Assembly: GCA_963930645.1 (NCBI GenBank)
Contig: OZ005648.1
Location: forward strand, 241,247,436 to 241,311,435
Origin: Salticus scenicus
Taxonomy: Eukaryota; Arthropoda; Arachnida; Araneae; Salticidae
Direction: 5' to 3'
DNA: 64,000 bases
The translations under genes and the position numbers were made by a program. Within the stretch, counting starts at the first letter, position 1; every line of letters starts with the position of its first letter. Shown here piece by piece: positions 36,010 through 47,665 of this stretch. The notes under the pieces are model-generated. The model saw nothing but the letters and a program-made list of their open reading frames with translations. It was not told the origin of the DNA and ran no database searches.

Positions 36010-37029
36010 ACTTTCCGAACACTATAGTGAGGAAAGTATTGTAATCATGTCAAAAATCCGAATTTAAGATTTTGATGTTTCTATACGTTTCGAGGTCCCC
36101 TGAGTCCGTTTCCACTATTTTTGAGATGATGTATGTATGTGTGTGTGTATGTGTGTATGTATGTGTGTATGTCTGTGAGTGAACACGCTAGCGTCTAAAC
36201 GCTTTGTTCAAATAAGCTGAAAGTTGGTACGTATGTTGTAAGTCACCATTGTACGAACCCTATAGATTTTGGTGAATCTAGCACTAATAGTTTTTTTACA
36301 GGGACACAAAGAAAAATTCTTTATCATTATGGCCTATGGGACCAAAATCTTAAAAGTGCGATTGTATCTAAACGCCTTATTCAATTGAGCAAAAACTTTA
36401 TACACATATTATAGGTCACAGATACTCAATCTGTATAGATTTTGGAGAATCTAGCATTTATAGTTTTTTTACAGGGACACAAAGAAAAATTCTTTATCAT
36501 TATGGCCTATGGGGCCAAATTTTTAAAAGTGTGATAGCGTCTAAACGCCTTATTAATTTGAGCAAAGAATTTGTACACATGTTATAGGTCACATTTGCAC
36601 CAACTGTATAGATTTTGGTGAATCTAGCGCTTACAGTTTTTTTACAGGGACACAAAGAAAAATTCTTCATCATTATGGCCTATGAGACCAAATTTTTAAA
36701 AGTGCGATAGCATCTAAACGCCTTATTCAATTGAGCTGAAAATTTATATGAATATTATAAATCACTGTTTCACTAACTATAAGCATTTTGGTGAATCTAG
36801 CATTTATAGATTTTTACAGGGACACAACGAAAATTTTTTTATCATTATGATCAAAGGGCTCAAAGTTCAGCAGCGTTAAATAAAACCTCGTGTGATATAT
36901 GGAGAAAAATACTCAAACACTCTATTATGTTTTTCTCTCTTTTGTTTGTTTAGCAACTCCTCTTTCTTTATTTTATCTACAAAACTGTTAGTTACTCAAT
37001 GTTCGGAAAGTCGAGTGGAGTCACTCCAG
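36010..37029 (+). mobile_element. Helentron-like element, family D copy 1
   Basis: The 5' end ACTTTCCGAACA with GGAAAGT hairpin arm is followed by (TGTA)n/(GT)n and four tandem units of 172-175 bp (aaacgc near 36196, 36368, 36541 and 36716; each with acagggacacaaagaaaaat). Near the 3' end TGTTCGGAAAGT repeats the 5' key inverted, then stem GAGTG-GAGT-CACTC and CCAG. ATTTTT is on both outer edges (36004-36009, 37030-37035). No ORF of note. Confidence 0.75.
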
Positions 37030-37184
37030 ATTTTTTTGTCTAAAATAAAGAAAAAAAAAGTTACAAAAAGATCTCTCTTCTTTATCAATAACGAATTGAA
37101 TCATATTCCAATTCCTGAAATTATTTGTCGTACACCTATATGCCTCTCTTCCCCCCCCCCCAAAAAAAAAAAAAAAAAAATGTG

Positions 37185-37677
37185 TGTTTAAAAATGAAAA
37201 AAATCGATAACTTTATTTTAAATTATCGCAGATCGATGGTTCAACCATTCGTTTTAAAGGTATTGGTGAGCTCTTTTGAAAGATACCCATCATGAAAATT
37301 TACTCCCCACGAAGGTGGACTTCCCCCCCCCCCAGGGGGTGAGGCGGGGGCTTCTACATACACATTTTTTTTTTTTCCAGTTGACTATTTCTATAACAAA
37401 AAACATATATTCGTTTCATTTGGTTTAGTGCAGTCCAACGAAAAGCCCACTGTAACATTCCTATATGATATACATTTAGAATACCGAGTTTGGGATTTCT
37501 GCTACTATTTGTTCTTGAGATATGCTGATAATACAGACAGACAGACACACAGACCATTTGCTAAAAACATGATTTTCGTATTCAGGGGACCTCAGAACAT
37601 GTAGATACAACAAAAACGCACGTTCAAAAATTTGACCCTAAAACAATACTTTCTCGACCCTATGGGTAAGAGAAAGT
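37185..37677 (-). mobile_element. Helentron-like family E 5' part joined to family A-like body
   Basis: On the minus strand the 5' end ACTTTCTCTTACCC (37677) forms a hairpin with GAGAAAGT, then a GTCTGT tract near 37528-37555. From about 37382 leftwards the sequence changes abruptly to a family A unit (gaaagatacccatcatgaaa, C/G palindrome, aaaaatcgataactt). The right half resembles 49917-50255. Either family E is a chimera or the E copy is truncated into an A relic. Confidence 0.5.
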
Positions 37678-37887
37678 GAAAAGAAAGAAAGAAAAAGATC
37701 ATATGGATACAGCCCCTTCATGCAATGATCCTCAAATAAAGCGAAAGAAATGTTGTACGCAAGTGCCACTAGATTTTTTGAAAACACACCTGTAATATTT
37801 AAACCACCTGGACATGTACGCAAGTGCCACTGTTTTCAGCTTGTACGCAAATGTCATGTACGCATCTGACACAACACCCAGTAATGT

Positions 37888-38485
37888 TATCGATTCGGCA
37901 ATAATCGTAAGTTTTTTTTTTTTTTTTTTTTTTTTAACTTTCTGCGTAAGCCGAACTTTAAATAGAAATCTCACATCCCCCCCCCCCTTGATTTTCTCGT
38001 GATCTTTACTAATTTTCTAATACTGATGCTTCTAGTTTTAAAGATTTTCTTCTGAAATACGAAGTAGTGAGTGAATTATCTGATATTTCAATTAATTTAA
38101 TACATTTCAAAAGTGCAGTAAATTATATTTATGATGCTAATTTGAACTGAAGAAAATGAATAAGGTCTGGTGGGGTCAGATACGCAGAAATACCGCTTTT
38201 TGCCTTTCACCACTTATTTTCGTTAAAAAGTGATTCAATATCTGAAACTTATTTTGATTCATTTTTGCAGTGGACTTACTATTATCAACCATAAATATTT
38301 TTTATTCACATTTTTTAATATTTAACCCTGTTGTTCTGTTCGGGTCTATTTGACCCAAAACGTTTTTCAATTCTTTATAAAGAAATTATAGTTTAGAAAT
38401 ATTTTCTAGCCATTTTGTAACTTTGTTAGTGTGGGATATATATTAATTTCCTGAAAATATTTTTGTTTTATTTATATAGTTTTAT
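37888..38485. other. Gene-free AT-rich stretch
   Basis: No feature beyond a poly-T run at 37913-37935 and a C-run at 37977-37987. Confidence 0.5.
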
Positions 38486-38491
38486 ATTTTT

Positions 38492-39811
38492 AGTTCCCCA
38501 TCATACTATAGGTATGGGGAACTTAGGTTATCGTGAAAAATTTCGACCTCGGGTTTTTGACTTTTCTACACGTTTTCAGGTGTGAGGAATCCGAAAATGG
38601 CAAAATTTCTGTGTTGTCTGTCTGTAGGGTGTCTGTTAGTCTGTTAGTGTGCTAGTCCGTTAGTTTGTTAGTCTGTGTACACGATATCTCAAGAACAAAT
38701 TGTCGCAGAGAGGTCAGATCAGTTTTAAAATGTTACTTTCGACACTGGCAAGAACCCTATTCATTTGTAACATTCGAATTTAAAAACTTCGTAAGTTATT
38801 AGAAATTTACGATTTTCTTAACATGGGAGAATAGGACAAAAATTCACTTAAATGTGCATTAAATGGAAACTTTTTACAGTAAAAATGTCAGACCAGTTTT
38901 AAAATATATGTTTTGATGCCGGAAGGAACATCAGTAACTATAAATATGCTACTTTGAAATTTTCGAAAGTTATTGGAAATTTACGAATTTCTTAACATGG
39001 CAGTATAGGGCAAAATTTCACATAAACGTCAATTTTGAGAGATATTTTCATTGTAAAGATGTCAGACTACTTTTAAAATATTATTTAGGACACTGGCATG
39101 AATATTAATGACTATGAATTTTCCAATATAAAGATTTCGTAAGTTATTGGAAATTTACGAATTTCTTAACATGGCAGAGTAGAGCAAAATTTCACATAAA
39201 CGTCAATCTTGAGGGATATTTTCATCGTAAAGGTGTCAAACCACTTTCGAAATATTATTTAGGATACTGGCCTGAATATCATAGACTATGATTTTTCCAA
39301 TTTAAAAAATTCGTAAGTTATTTGGAATTTACGATTTATTTAACATGTGAGAATAAGGCAAAATTGAGCATAAACTTCCATTTTGAGGATCCTAAATACA
39401 TTAGACAACTTCAAAATTACGTTTATGATATTTGTTTGAACATGATTGAATACAAATATTCTACTAGGAAAATTTCGTAAATTATTCGTAATTTACGATT
39501 TTATCACCATAGCGAAATTGTAAATTTTTCATATAAATATGAATTTTGAGGATTATTGCATTGGAAATAGTAGCATGAAAACTAATCAACAGAATTGACC
39601 CTGATAAAATAAATTAATAGATTAGAATAAGATAAATATATCGAAGTGAACGGTGGATAGCCTATTAGGAGGGGATTTCATTCTGTCACTGTATCAAGCT
39701 TTGTTCAAATTCCTTTTTTTTTTAATCATGATTATAATATGTCTCGCACTAGAAATTTATGAGAACATAAATATGATGGGGAACTGAGCAGAGTCCACCT
39801 ATGCCAACTAG
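38492..39811 (+). mobile_element. Helentron-like element, family C copy 2 (complete)
   Basis: The 5' key AGTTCCCCATCATA forms a hairpin with TATGGGGAACT; the 3' subterminal TATGATGGGGAACT is its inverted copy, followed by GAGCAGAGTCCACC and CCAACTAG before T. The interior has GTCTGTTAGT repeats and about five diverged units of 165-180 bp (cgtaagttat-like cores at 38790, 38960, 39137, 39312 and 39474). It contains no ORF. Confidence 0.7.
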
Positions 39812-39812
39812 T

Positions 39813-40281
39813 TTAAAATTATAAATAGCTAAACTTTTGTCACCTTTTAATACTCATTTTACGTCAGTGATGGGGTAAAATGCGTAGTGCTTAAAAATGA
39901 TTATCAATATCCCAAAAGAAATCAAAAAGTATTTTATTTTGAAACAAAAAGGAATTTTATGTTAAAATAATTACAATTTACATTTTAAAAATATAAAAAC
40001 CACGGTGATTATTCCGTGGTTTCTTTTTGTAATATGGAATCTCATATTAAATTTTTGTCATCCATCATTTTATAGAAAAACATAACTTGTCAAACGTTGA
40101 CATTTTAGATAGTTTACATTAAAACCATCCAAGTTTTTGTCAATAATCTGGCCATTAAATTTTTTCATTGAACTGTATAGTCAGAACATGATGCAGTTAT
40201 ATAGCAATATTTAAGGGAAATTTAAATTGAACCAAATTCAAACCTGATGCAGTTTTCATAGAGTTCAGTTTTGATGTAAAT

Positions 40282-40322
<41 letters not shown>

Positions 40323-41172
40323 ATGTGTGTGTGCGTGCGTGGATTCTCTTCATTCATATTTGAAGTACGAATTTTTTTTTTTTTTTTTTTTTTTTCTGTC
40401 AATACGCAGTGATGTTTTTCGTTTAGAAGGCGTTTCGCTACAACAGCTTCAGTCACCATTTTTCAGATTTACGTTGTAATTTTTTTTTTTTTTTTTTTCC
40501 GCATGCCATCGTATAAATTCTTTTGTTCCTTGTGGCTGAGGTGGTGAAATGACAGAAGTAGCAGACTTTAGATCAGGTGCTTGTGTAACTTAATTTTCCA
40601 TCACTGTTCTGATTAGAAATTCCATTACATTGTCTATAATTTTGCTTCTCTGTTAGTTTGATTAAGTTTTTAATAGTTTCTTTATTAACAGAATAAAATA
40701 CTGTTCCTTTAAAAAAATTTTATGATATAATTGCTTTTCAAATATACAGAAAGTTGTTTAAGCAGGTAAGGAAATTTAACTTTTGGCTCTCTCTGAAGAC
40801 GACTCTCTTTATACAACGTATTTTAGAAATATTCCACATTAGCGCTTTACTGGGGCTAAAACCCAACATTCAGAGGTTTTATTGCATGATATGCTCTTGG
40901 AAGTAGAAAAAGGATGGTTATTTTATTATTTATAGATAATTTTAACTCCCAACAATTGAAAAATTCAGAATAAATTGCTAAGCCTTACTCATACCCATTT
41001 AATGTCACCATAGAAAAATACTCTTTATAAATAAATATTTTTCTAAACATTTTTTTTTTAAATCCATTTTTAAAAATCTGTCCTTCAAAACTTCTTCTAC
41101 CTGAATGATGGATAAATTCTGTTAAATTATGTGACGTATTATTTTTTAAGATTTTTTTTTAGGCCTTTAAAA
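39813..41172. other. Gene-free stretch with homopolymers
   Basis: AT-rich, no gene. Poly-T runs at 40281-40312, 40374-40395 and 40481-40498 with a (GT)n tract at 40313-40341. Confidence 0.5.
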
Positions 41173-42064
41173 CAGGGTTGGAAATTTTTTCGAGTCTTAT
41201 CAGTTTTCTTTTCGTTTTATTGTGTGTGTATGTGTGTGTGTGTGGGGGGGGGGTATCGGGTTTTATCAGAGTTTTCAGGAATATTTTCTTCCTTCTTCTT
41301 CTTCTTCTTCTTCTTTTTTTTTTTTTTTTTTTTAACATTAAATATATCATTCATAATAAGATATTATTAATTATTCATTAATCAAAATTTAAAAAATTTC
41401 TATGTCTAAAGTCTTTTTAATTTTAATTTTAAAATTTCTAAAGTATTTTTATAATTAATAGTTGTTCTTTAAATATTCTAAAATTCTGTTTATCTGCACT
41501 TTACAACAAAAAACTGGATTTTAATAATAATTTAGGGTTGCTTTATTAAATTTTTTATAGGCATTAAATTCTCATAAAATATTTTTAATTATTGTCCCAC
41601 TACATTACCTATCAATGTTGCACTGTTAAAGTTTTCAGAAGTTTTTTTTTTTTTTTTTTTAATTCAATTTTTATTTATATTTTACATTCCTTGAGTCCCA
41701 CAGTTTTCTTTGGATTAATAAATAACTCTTATTTTGCTTTTATATATATAAATTTTTATTCTGTTTTAATAAGATAATTGTAATTTTTTTCCATGAGGTA
41801 TTTTTCGGGTTTTTTTTTTCTACAGAGGACCTCTATTTGAGAACCTCCAATATTTCTGAAAATTCTTTGTTCATGTTCTAATGATGTATATAATATTTGT
41901 TTTATATTTATACGTTTATTGTAAGTTAGATAAAAGCGGAATTTTAAATAAGGATTTTGAAAGAACCCACTTGTTTTTTTTTTTTCTTGGGTTTTTCCAA
42001 GTGGGGTTTTATTGAAAAAACCTACCCGGGTTTTTTCGGGGCGGGCAAAATGAAGCCAACTCTG
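41173..42064. mobile_element. hAT-like element with imperfect 8-bp duplication
   Basis: The left end CAGGGTTGGAAATTTT and the inverted right CAGAGTTGGCTTCATTTTG share CAGRGTTGG, the same start as the element at 11309. Flanks CTTTAAAA (41165-41172) and CTTAAAAA (42065-42072) differ at one base. The interior carries (GT)n, a G-run and (TTC)n, and GGGTTTTTTC-like repeats near the right end. No transposase. Confidence 0.6.
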
Positions 42065-42548
42065 CTTAAAAAAAAAAAAAAAAAAAACTAAGCACTTAAG
42101 AAAAAAAGAGTGTTGTACTGCTAAATTTAGAATTTTAACCATTATTTAGGAAATAAATGGACCAAACTATTGACCCAACGTATATTTTCACGTGGTCTAC
42201 TATCCTATTACTTATCTTCTGATCAATAGGTTAATAGTAACAGGCAAAAAAATTTACATAATAATGTTCGCTTATTTTATTTCTATGAATCTTTGAGCTA
42301 TTTAGCTTACTTGAAAGAGACATACAGTAGACAACAGTTAAAAAATGTACCAGAAAAATTTGACGAATTGGATTTAGACTATTAATTAATTATAGAAAAT
42401 GTGTATTGAACATGCACTTTATTGACTTAATTAGCATAAAGAAAAAAAAAAAAAATGTAGATTGTGAATTTATTATAAAGTTTTTTGGATTAGAAACAGA
42501 GTTTTAAAAATTATAAAAAGAAAAAATTCTGACTTATTGTATTCCATA

Positions 42549-43984
42549 CTAGCAGGCTTTGCCCGCTTCGCTGGTCACTATTTTTAAATGAATCACTATA
42601 ATTACTGAATTCTCAAAATTGCATTAATTTTTATCACGTGAAAAAAAAAAAAAAAAGCGAAACAAAATCTGATTAGGAAAAATGTCGCACCGGGTTCTCA
42701 CTGCCTTCCGAAAAAATTCCCAAAATGCTCTAACTCTTATTTCCCCCTTCGACCCCCCCCCTCCCGTCTATCCTAATAATTTTACAAATTCAAAAATATC
42801 CGCAATCGATTTGTAAATATCAAAAACCTCAATGCACCAGTTTTGAACGATCTATCTCTATTTTATTTTTTTGCCCCACCACTCTCCCCCTTCCCAATAA
42901 TTTTAAAAATTCGAAAATATCCGCAATCGATTTGTAAGTATCGAAAACCTCTATGTACCAATTTTGAATGATCTAACTCTATTTTATTTTGTTTGCTCCT
43001 CCGCCCCCCTTCCGTCCGTCCTAATAACGTTACACTTTCGAAAATATCCCCATTCGACTTGCAGGCATCTAAAACCAATCTGTACCAATTTTGAACGGCC
43101 TAACTGCATTTCTATTTGTTTTTGCCCATAGCCCCCCCCTTACCGCCTCTCCTAATAATTTTACAAATTCAAAAATATCCGCATTCGATTTTAAGTATCG
43201 AAAACCATTTCTGTACCAATTTTGAACGATCTAACTCTATTTTTATTTTTTTGCCCCCCCCCCATCCCATCCCCCCTTCTCACCCCTCCTAATAACTTTA
43301 CACTTTCGAAAATATCCCCATTCGACTTGCAGGCCTTTAAAACCTATCTGTACCAATTTTGAATGCCCTAACTGTATTTCTATTTGTTTTTGCCCATAGC
43401 CCCCCCCCTTCCCGCCCCTCCTAATAATTTTACAAATTCGAAAATATCCGCAATCGATTTGTAAGTATCGAAAACCTCTATATACCAAATTTGAACGATC
43501 TAACTCTATTTTTATTTTTTTGCCCCCCCCCCTCTCCCCTCCCCCCTTCTCTCCCCTCCTAATAACTTTACACTTTCGAAAATATCCCCATTCGACTTGC
43601 AGGCTATTGAAACCTATCTGTACCAATTTTGAAAGGCCTAACTGTATTTCTAATTGTTTTTGCCCCCCCCCCCCCCTTGGGGATCAAATTTCGAAAATTC
43701 CAGGAATTGGTTTTTAGACATTTATATTAGCTATATTTTAAAGCAAAAATTTTACGGATATCTGTTTCTTTGTTTGAGCTATGAAGGATATTTTGAATTC
43801 ACGTTTTGTCCCCTCCCCCCCCCCCCCCCTTGGGGGCCGAATTTTTTCAATTTTTTTCTTTCCTAAACCATCCCTGACCTATAAGGAAAAAAACAAAAAA
43901 AGAGTGATCGAAATCGGTCAAGCCGTTTACAATTTTATAATGGACATACAGACAAACATTCATTTTTATATATATATATATAGA
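42549..43984 (-). mobile_element. Non-autonomous Helitron with eight-unit internal array
   Basis: On the minus strand the 5' end is TC followed by a TATATA tract and AAAAATGAATG (43984 leftwards). The 3' end is a stem-loop AGCGGGC-AAA-GCCTGCT merging into CTAG before T (42549). The body (42735-43690) is about eight tandem units of roughly 110-130 bp, each with a C-run on this strand, aaaatatccgcaatcgattt or aaaatatccccattcgactt, and taccaattttgaa. The same body occurs reversed in 50337-52005. No Rep/helicase ORF. Confidence 0.7.
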
Positions 43985-43997
43985 TAGATAGATAGAT

Positions 43998-44288
43998 TAT
44001 AAGAAAAAAAACTTTTTATAAACTGTGTTTTTAAATTTTCTGTTGAATCATAGAACTAACTACATTACTCCGTGATTTTAATGGCTATTTATAAGGTATT
44101 AGGAGGTTATTATTTTCATATTTTAATTAATAATAAGAAAACTATTCGAATTTTTTCGAATTTTTTTTTTTCCTAAACCATCCCTGACCTATAAGGAAAA
44201 AAACAAAAAAAGAATGATCGAAATCCGTTCAGCCGTTCTCGAGTTTTAGTGAGACTAACGAACAGCAATTCATTTTTATATATATAGA
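43998..44288 (-). mobile_element. Second Helitron 5' end (fragment)
   Basis: At 44288 the minus strand begins TCTATATATATAAAAATGAA and continues with a segment ending gaacggctgaacgg, closely matching the 5' region of the neighbouring element (43840-43984). Only about 150-290 bp remain, so this is a truncated copy placed directly upstream. Confidence 0.6.
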
Positions 44289-44297
44289 TTAGTGTTA

Positions 44298-46622
44298 TCT
44301 ATATTAATAAAATCAGACTTTTGTCTGTAAATTTGTCGGAATCGAAAAATTATCTTCACCTTTCACACACCAAAAAAGCCGAAAATTACTTCAGAAAATG
44401 TTGCCTGTGTGTGTCATCGTGTCTGTATGTCGCTTTTTTTGTCCGGGCATCACTTGAGAACGGCTGGACGGAATTCAACGGCGCTTGGCAGGAATTTAGG
44501 TCTTCACCCAACTTAAAATTATATCTATCAAACCCCCCCCCCCGTTCCCCCTGTGGGGTAAAAGACTAAAACACGTTTGTCCGGGCATCACTCGAGAACG
44601 GCTGGACGGAATTCAACGGCTCTTGGCAGAAACTTAGGTCTTCACCCAACTTAAAATTATATCTATAGAAATTTTCAAAATTATGATTAGTGTTTAAATT
44701 GTGGGTCGCATGCGCCATAAATATGTTTTCACTAAAACGCTTTGAATGGAAAAATAAAATATAAAAATAAGTTTTTAAGTTAAAGACTTTATTCGCGTGA
44801 TTCACACTACAAATTATGAAAAGATTGAAATGAAGTGTTGCTATCTAAATTCCATACTTTAGTTAATTTTAAAAAATCTAATTGTCGTATCGAAAAACTG
44901 TTTACACCCCAGGATTCAGAAAAATCACCCTTTTCATTTGGTACTGAATTTGTAACGATAGGTCTGATATTTCTAATTTATTTTTCCCTTTTTCCGTTGC
45001 CACTTAAATTTCATACTTTAATTATTTTTTAAAAATATAATTGTCGCATCGAAAAACTGTTTGCACCCCTGAATTCAGAAAAATCGCCCCTTTCATTTGG
45101 TATCAAATTTATAAATATAGGTATGATATTTATTTTACCCTTTTTCCGTTTTCAACCCAGATTCGGTAGAAGGTTTTATATTTATATATACGCATTTTTT
45201 ATATTTTTATTTTCCAGAAATAAAATGAAATATTTTTAATTTCACATGAATAATAATAAAAATTAAAGAGAAAAATAAATAGTTGGTGATTTTTTTTTTT
45301 TTTTTTTTTTTTAATCAGGAATTTGTATGTGGATAAATATTTTCATAGAGATTTTTGCCATTAGTTTAATATTTTTATTTAATTAAGCAGCACTTTTCTT
45401 TCCTGCAGAAAAACAAAATTTTTTGTTGTTATTATGTACCTTATGAGGTTCTTTTATGTTCTCCCTCCCCTTAACGGCCCTCTTCACTTACCGTCGCCAG
45501 AAGCCCGAGACAATGTTATTCTATGGGGAAATTTTCTTTACAAATAACTTATTAACTAATACATATTTTTTAATTCTGTTTTCACACTCAGAAAATTCCC
45601 AACTGTTAAATTGACGGACCTTTTTTAAAAATGTATTATTTTTAATATTTTATTTTGAAATTGCAAAAAGGAAAAAAATTCACATATTGAAAATTCGTAT
45701 TTTGCAGCTTTAAAATAAAATATAAAAAATTTAAAAAAGGTCCTTCAATTTAACAGCTAAGAATTTTCAGAATGTGAAAACAAAATTTAAAAATATGTAT
45801 TAGTTAATAAATTATTTGTAAAGAAAAATTTCCCATAGAATAACATTAGCTTCGGCTTCCGGCTGCGGTGAGAGAAGAGGGCCCTTAATTGTAAATGATT
45901 ATAATTTGGATTTTATTAAGATTTATTTATTTATTTATTTTGTGTATGGAACAGCTTTAGTATCGGATCCCTTTGGCAAAATTTGAAATTCAGCACCGAA
46001 GTAGCTCGGACGTTTCTCGCCAAGATCTTTAATTGATTGCACAATTGAGATAGCCAATTCAGTTCATCGCAAAAATGGCTTAAAATATTTAAAGTCACCA
46101 AAGGGGTCCCATACTAAAGCTGTGCTTTTTGTATTTATTTATTTATTATATTTTCTATTTATTATATTTTATTATATTTTCTAAGACTTCTGTGGTCACG
46201 AAATTTGGTGCGTAAATTGTTTGCATGCGTCAGGCACTTATTGTAACTGGATTTCACGAAATTCGAAATCCCCCCCCCCTTCTCGGAGTCGGAGGGCAAT
46301 AAACATGTGTAAAAACATGTTTTTCCGTTTGAATTCGCTTTGAATTATCTTAGAATGGCGACTTTCGGTTTGTGGATATTGATTAAGTGTACGCATTATG
46401 TACATTGGTGGGATTTTGCAAAACTTCGAGCTCACCCGCTGAGGAAGGGGAAGTAAGAAGTGGGTAAGTTGCTGCCGAAGGCAGTGGGGACCCAGACTCC
46501 TCACGTTGCGAGCGAAAAAAACTTCTACCAATCACAGCGAGAACTTAGGTTATTGATAAAGATATGGGATTTTGACAACTCACTTAAGTTTAATGTCCAG
46601 CGAAGCGGGCAAAGCCTGCTAG
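44298..46622 (+). mobile_element. Helitron (non-autonomous) with classical ends, carrying a TTAA MITE
   Basis: It begins TCTATATTAATAAAATC after A (44297) and ends AGCGGGC-AAA-GCCTGCTAG before T (46623), the Helitron A/T insertion pattern. Near the 5' end gtccgggcatcactcgagaa and ctggacggaattcaacggc occur twice in tandem. Near the 3' end is the CTGCCGAAGGCAG hairpin (46472-46484). A TTAA MITE is nested at 45475-45884. No RepHel ORF. Confidence 0.7.
45475..45884. mobile_element. Palindromic MITE with TTAA target duplication (copy 4)
   Basis: Ends CGGCCCTCTTCAC and AGAAGAGGGCCC next to TTAA on both sides (45471-45474, 45885-45888). It is very close to copy 2 at 21784, sharing CAATGTTATTCTATGG and cttccggc blocks; inserted in the 44298 Helitron. 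Confidence 0.8.
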
Positions 46623-46943
46623 TATATGTATATATAGATAAATAATATGGATAGATAAATAATAGATAAATAATATGGAAATCAATGAATTGTACATACC
46701 TTCAATCACTTCCTATACACACCTTTACTATTATTTAGTCGCAATGTGATGAATATCGAATATATATTTTGCAGTGGTAAATTTTTCTTTTATAGAGAGA
46801 GGGGGGATGGGGGCTAACATATTTTTATTTTTTTTCCCCTCAGCTGAGCTTATAAAATTAGTGGGTTTGTGCCTCGATATCATCTGTCAAATAGAATTAT
46901 TATTCTGCATTGATTTATTTATTAATGCGTGGCATCGCATAAG

Positions 46944-47665
46944 ATAGCTATATATTAATTTGAAACATGTTTTTGTCTGTGTCAACTAAATTGAGAGAAC
47001 GGCTAAGTGTAAAAATTTGGTTGAGGTGTCTGAAAAAAAGGTCTTGGTCTGTAAATGAGCTATCAAAAGAGAAAAATAAAAAAAGTCGAACGGTCCCCCC
47101 CCGGGGGGGGGGGGCAGGAGAAAGGGACGAAATTTGTTTGAGAGGGAAATCCGTTCTAGACCCACACATGTAGCACCTCATTTTAAAGGTCTTGAAATTT
47201 CACGTTGATTGGGGATGTTTGTATACAATATAGTGCTCCTGGTGGTGAAAAATGCAACTAGGTGATTTTGTGGTAGGCCCTATCATGTTATACCTTATTT
47301 TAAATGTCTTGGTATTTCCTGACCGTTGGTGATGTTCGTAGAGAACACACTGTGCCCCCCTGGCGGTGGAAAGTGCAACTAAAGGATTTTGCAGTTGGCA
47401 CCACCATGTGACACCTTATCTGAAAGGTCTTGGAAATTTAAGGCGATTGGTGATGTTCGTATACAACATATTGCGCCCCCTGGTGGAGGAAAGTGGATTT
47501 TGCAGCACGTTTTTTCCGAATTTCTTTCTTTCTTTCTTTTTTTAAGTGAAATGTCGTAAATTATATTAGATGTTTTAACTTGAAATACATTTAAATAACG
47601 ATACGACGATTTTTGAAACATTACGGTCAATAAAGTGACCATCGAATTTGACGGGTTCCAGCTAG
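46944..47665 (+). mobile_element. Helitron 3' part with three units bearing CTCF-like motifs
   Basis: The 3' end GACGGGTTCCAGCTAG before T (47666) matches the minus-strand end at 52151, where the stem CCGTCG-CATT-CGACGG is intact; here one arm is mutated. Three tandem units of 120 bp (47168-47500) each hold gattggtgatgttcgta and a C-rich motif: GCTCCTGGTGG, GCCCCCCTGGCGG and GCGCCCCCTGGTGG (47473-47486). A long C/G palindrome lies at 47095-47114. The 5' end is placed tentatively at a TATATTAA tract. Confidence 0.6.

Larger units (their letters stand above)
35575..37878. mobile_element. Mutator-like (MULE) non-autonomous element with 9-bp target duplication
   Basis: Terminal inverted repeats of about 180 bp start GGTTATATGGCAGATGCGTA on the left and GGTGTTGTGTCAGATGCGTA on the inverted right, then stay alike through GACATTTGCGTACAAGCTG. 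The 9-bp repeat CAGTAATGT flanks both ends (35566-35574, 37879-37887). Long repeats, G start and a 9-bp duplication fit MULEs. TTGCGTACAAG recurs three or four times per arm, a likely transposase-binding array. The middle is later insertions (family D at 36010-37029 and a family E/A piece at 37185-37677); no MURA-type ORF is present. Confidence 0.8.

Noticed and set aside
36892..37191. 99-codon plus-strand ORF
   Set aside because: It runs through the 3' end of family D and a C-run/A-run; not conserved in the other family D copy.
41756..42142. 128-codon minus-strand ORF
   Set aside because: It overlaps the right end of a hAT-like element and homopolymer runs; no domain.
43243..43626. 127-codon minus-strand ORF with repeated QIGFN/WGYFRKCKVIRRGEK-like segments
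   Set aside because: It is the translation of the tandem Helitron units with their G/C runs; the repeats explain it completely.
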